Shown here piece by piece: positions 62,610-64,000 of a stretch of 64,000 nt of DNA (within the stretch, counting starts at the first letter, position 1; each line of letters starts with the position of its first letter). The position numbers and the translations under genes were made by a program. The stretch comes from JAJEFO01 sp022819605. GTDB lineage: Bacteria > Pseudomonadota > Alphaproteobacteria > Rhodobacterales > Rhodobacteraceae. Below the pieces are notes generated by a model, which saw only the letters and a program-made list of their open reading frames with translations, was not told the DNA's origin and did no database searches. Where the stretch lies: contig OZ244901.1 in assembly GCA_965221545.1 (NCBI GenBank), positions 1,860,001 through 1,924,000 on the forward strand, read 5' to 3'.

Positions 62610-63793
62610 TGGGCAGGTTCGCTTTCAGTAGCAGTCGCCGCCAGTTCTCCCAGAACGTCGTCCGTGTGCTCTCCAAGGAGCGGAGGCTCGTGTCGTACGA
62701 TCAACGGAGCGTCGCTCAGGTGCACGGGCGATCCGACGAAATTCACCGGTCCATGGCAGTGCGTCTGGACGGTGACCAGCATCTCGTTGATTGCGGTTTG
62801 CGGGTCTTTCAGCGCTGCGCCGAGATCGCGCACTGGTGCGCAGAGCAGATCATGATCCTCAAGCCTGCCCAGCCAGTGCTCGGTCGTGTTTGTTGCCAGG
62901 GCTGACTGGAAGCGCTCGTGGAGATATGCCTTCGCTTTCCTGTGGCTTGCCAGGTCCGGATACTCAAGGGAAAGGTCTTCGATGCCCAGCGCGCTGCATA
63001 TGTCTTTCAATGGATTTACCTTGAATGCACCAACGATGACGAGCGCTCCGTCCGCCGTTTCAAACAGTCCTGTCAGGGGCATTGCGGCCCAGTTTAGGAC
63101 TTCGCCGTGCGCGTTCCACTGCGCGGCTTCCTGCATCTGCATCGCGATCATGCTGTCATAAAGCGAAACCTGGACCTTCTGGCCACGTCCGGTCCTTTCT
63201 CGCTGGAGAAGTGCGGCCAGCACGCCTTGGACTAGGTGCATGCCGGCCGTGTAGTCGCACAAGGTCGTGGGATAGATCGAACGCCGTACCGAGGGGTCCG
63301 AGGTCTTTTCCATCACGCCGGTCAATGCCTGGGCGAGCACGTCCTGCCCGCCCTTGTGCGCATAGGGACCGGTCGAGCCGAATCCTGTCCCGGAAGCGCA
63401 GATGATGCCTGGGTTGATTGCGCTGAGTGCTTCGTAGCCCAAGCCGAGTCTTTCCATGACCCCGGCCCGAAAATTGTCGACGACAACATCCGCGGTCCGC
63501 ACGAGTCCATGGATTGCCTCCAGCCCCGCGTCGGACTTCATGTCGATCACGACCGATCGCTTGTTGCGGTTGAGCGAGCCAAAGACAACGTTGTTCTGAT
63601 CTTTCTTCGACGCGCCACCGAAGAACTGGCGCGACAGGTCGCCCGAGCCCTGGCGTTCGATCTTGATCACGTCAGCGCCGAAATCGCCCAGCATCTGCGT
63701 CGCGCACGGGCCGAGCATCACTTGGGTGAAGTCAATGACGCGCACGCCGCTCAAGGGAAGCAGGGTCGCGCTTGCATCGGGCAGAGACTTCAT
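62606..63793 (-). CDS. CaiB/BaiF family CoA-transferase
   Basis: The 395-residue class III CoA-transferase moves CoA between carboxylic acids. It has the usual N-terminal LPLSGVRVIDFTQVMLGPC, DVIKIERQGSGD and the active-site Asp region (GGQDVLAQALTGVM near 166). The family member's acid cannot be told; carnitine, formate/oxalate and bile acids are known. ATGA overlaps at both ends place it in one operon with the hydratase and the FAD enzyme. Confidence 0.93.
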   Translation of the reverse strand: MKSLPDASATLLPLSGVRVIDFTQVMLGPCATQMLGDFGADVIKIERQGSGDLSRQFFGGASKKDQNNVVFGSLNRNKRSVVIDMKSDAGLEAIHGLVRTADVVVDNFRAGVMERLGLGYEALSAINPGIICASGTGFGSTGPYAHKGGQDVLAQALTGVMEKTSDPSVRRSIYPTTLCDYTAGMHLVQGVLAALLQRERTGRGQKVQVSLYDSMIAMQMQEAAQWNAHGEVLNWAAMPLTGLFETADGALVIVGAFKVNPLKDICSALGIEDLSLEYPDLASHRKAKAYLHERFQSALATNTTEHWLGRLEDHDLLCAPVRDLGAALKDPQTAINEMLVTVQTHCHGPVNFVGSPVHLSDAPLIVRHEPPLLGEHTDDVLGELAATATESEPAQ

Positions 63794-64000
63794 TTTGCCA
63801 CCATTGGTTCTTCGACCAACGCGTTCGGGGAAGGGATGTCGCCCGGATCTGCGCCCTGGGCCCGCATCCGCTTCTGGATTTCGCGATAGTTCACGCGTCG
63901 CAGCGGCGAGTCGCCCTTGATTGCCAGCGCTGCAGCGATCCCTGCGGCCTCGCCCTGCGCCATGCAGGGCGGGATCTCGCGCGAGAGCTTCTGGGCTTCG
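63790..64000 (-). CDS. FAD-dependent oxidoreductase, C-terminal part (rest outside window)
   Basis: About 70 codons in frame to a TGA at 63790-63792 overlapping the CaiB start. The segment PPCMAQGEAAGIAAALAIKG matches the C-terminal FAD-contact region of FAD-dependent oxidoreductases of the FAD_oxidored type, followed by a helix (NYREIQKRMRAQGADPG). The catalytic part lies outside, so its substrate is unknown. Confidence 0.6.
   Translation of the reverse strand, partial: EAQKLSREIPPCMAQGEAAGIAAALAIKGDSPLRRVNYREIQKRMRAQGADPGDIPSPNALVEEPMVAK

Noticed and set aside
1..64000. tRNA genes or CRISPR arrays
   Set aside because: No cloverleaf-like sequence or regularly spaced short repeats were seen by eye; only the 80-bp degenerate repeats at 11.2-11.4 kb.

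Overview
The window is high-GC, densely coded bacterial DNA that looks like the chromosome of an alphaproteobacterium, most likely Rhodobacterales. The evidence is the gene order lptF-lptG-lptD-surA-pdxA-rsmA, the prmC/DUF4167 pair, a Rhodobacterales-type P-loop ATPase beside metA, and many ATGA stop/start overlaps. I saw no rRNA, tRNA or CRISPR array. Species cannot be told from this sequence alone.

Layout. 1-10.4 kb is core housekeeping: the 3' part of prmC, a DUF4167 gene, the LPS-export/outer-membrane operon on the minus strand, and holC. 10.4-16.3 kb holds a membrane-anchored retropepsin, an eroded patch with 80-bp degenerate repeats and a TOPRIM-domain remnant, a SulP transporter with a 34-bp palindrome upstream, a TetR regulator and metA (the variant with Glu111, predicted to use acetyl-CoA). 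16.3-22.7 kb has the ATPase, two EamA transporters, guaA and an orphan non-pyrrolysine MttB-type methyltransferase. 22.9-28.9 kb is a tight envelope operon (RND exporter, LolA-like protein, DUF1302-like barrel, MscS channel). Its upstream end is cut by an integrase remnant at about 29.1 kb, followed by a nucleotidyltransferase gene.

30.2-38.7 kb is a catabolic operon on the plus strand: a UgpBAEC/MalEFGK-like ABC importer, a tandem-duplicated glycerophosphodiesterase-like protein, a LacI repressor, an iron-dependent alcohol dehydrogenase, and the stump of a CehA/McbA-type hydrolase. A near-perfect LacI-type operator lies just before the first gene. 38.9-54 kb is a larger sugar/acid catabolic region: NTF2-like, DUF1638, RraA-like and SDR genes facing an IclR regulator, an AGE-family isomerase and an SMP-30 lactonase, then a SorC regulator facing a split transketolase, an FGGY kinase and a ribose-type ABC importer. 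Together these suggest import, isomerisation, phosphorylation and ketol transfer of an unidentified sugar (a D-apulose-like route is one candidate). Several fragments here (NTF2-like paralogue, possible PfkB kinase, IS630 transposase) show turnover.

54.5-60.6 kb is a purine degradation operon (xdhA-xdhB-xdhC-guaD). 60.8-64 kb has a dCMP-deaminase-like gene and a FAD oxidoreductase/CaiB CoA-transferase/enoyl-CoA hydratase/ferredoxin operon that runs off the window.
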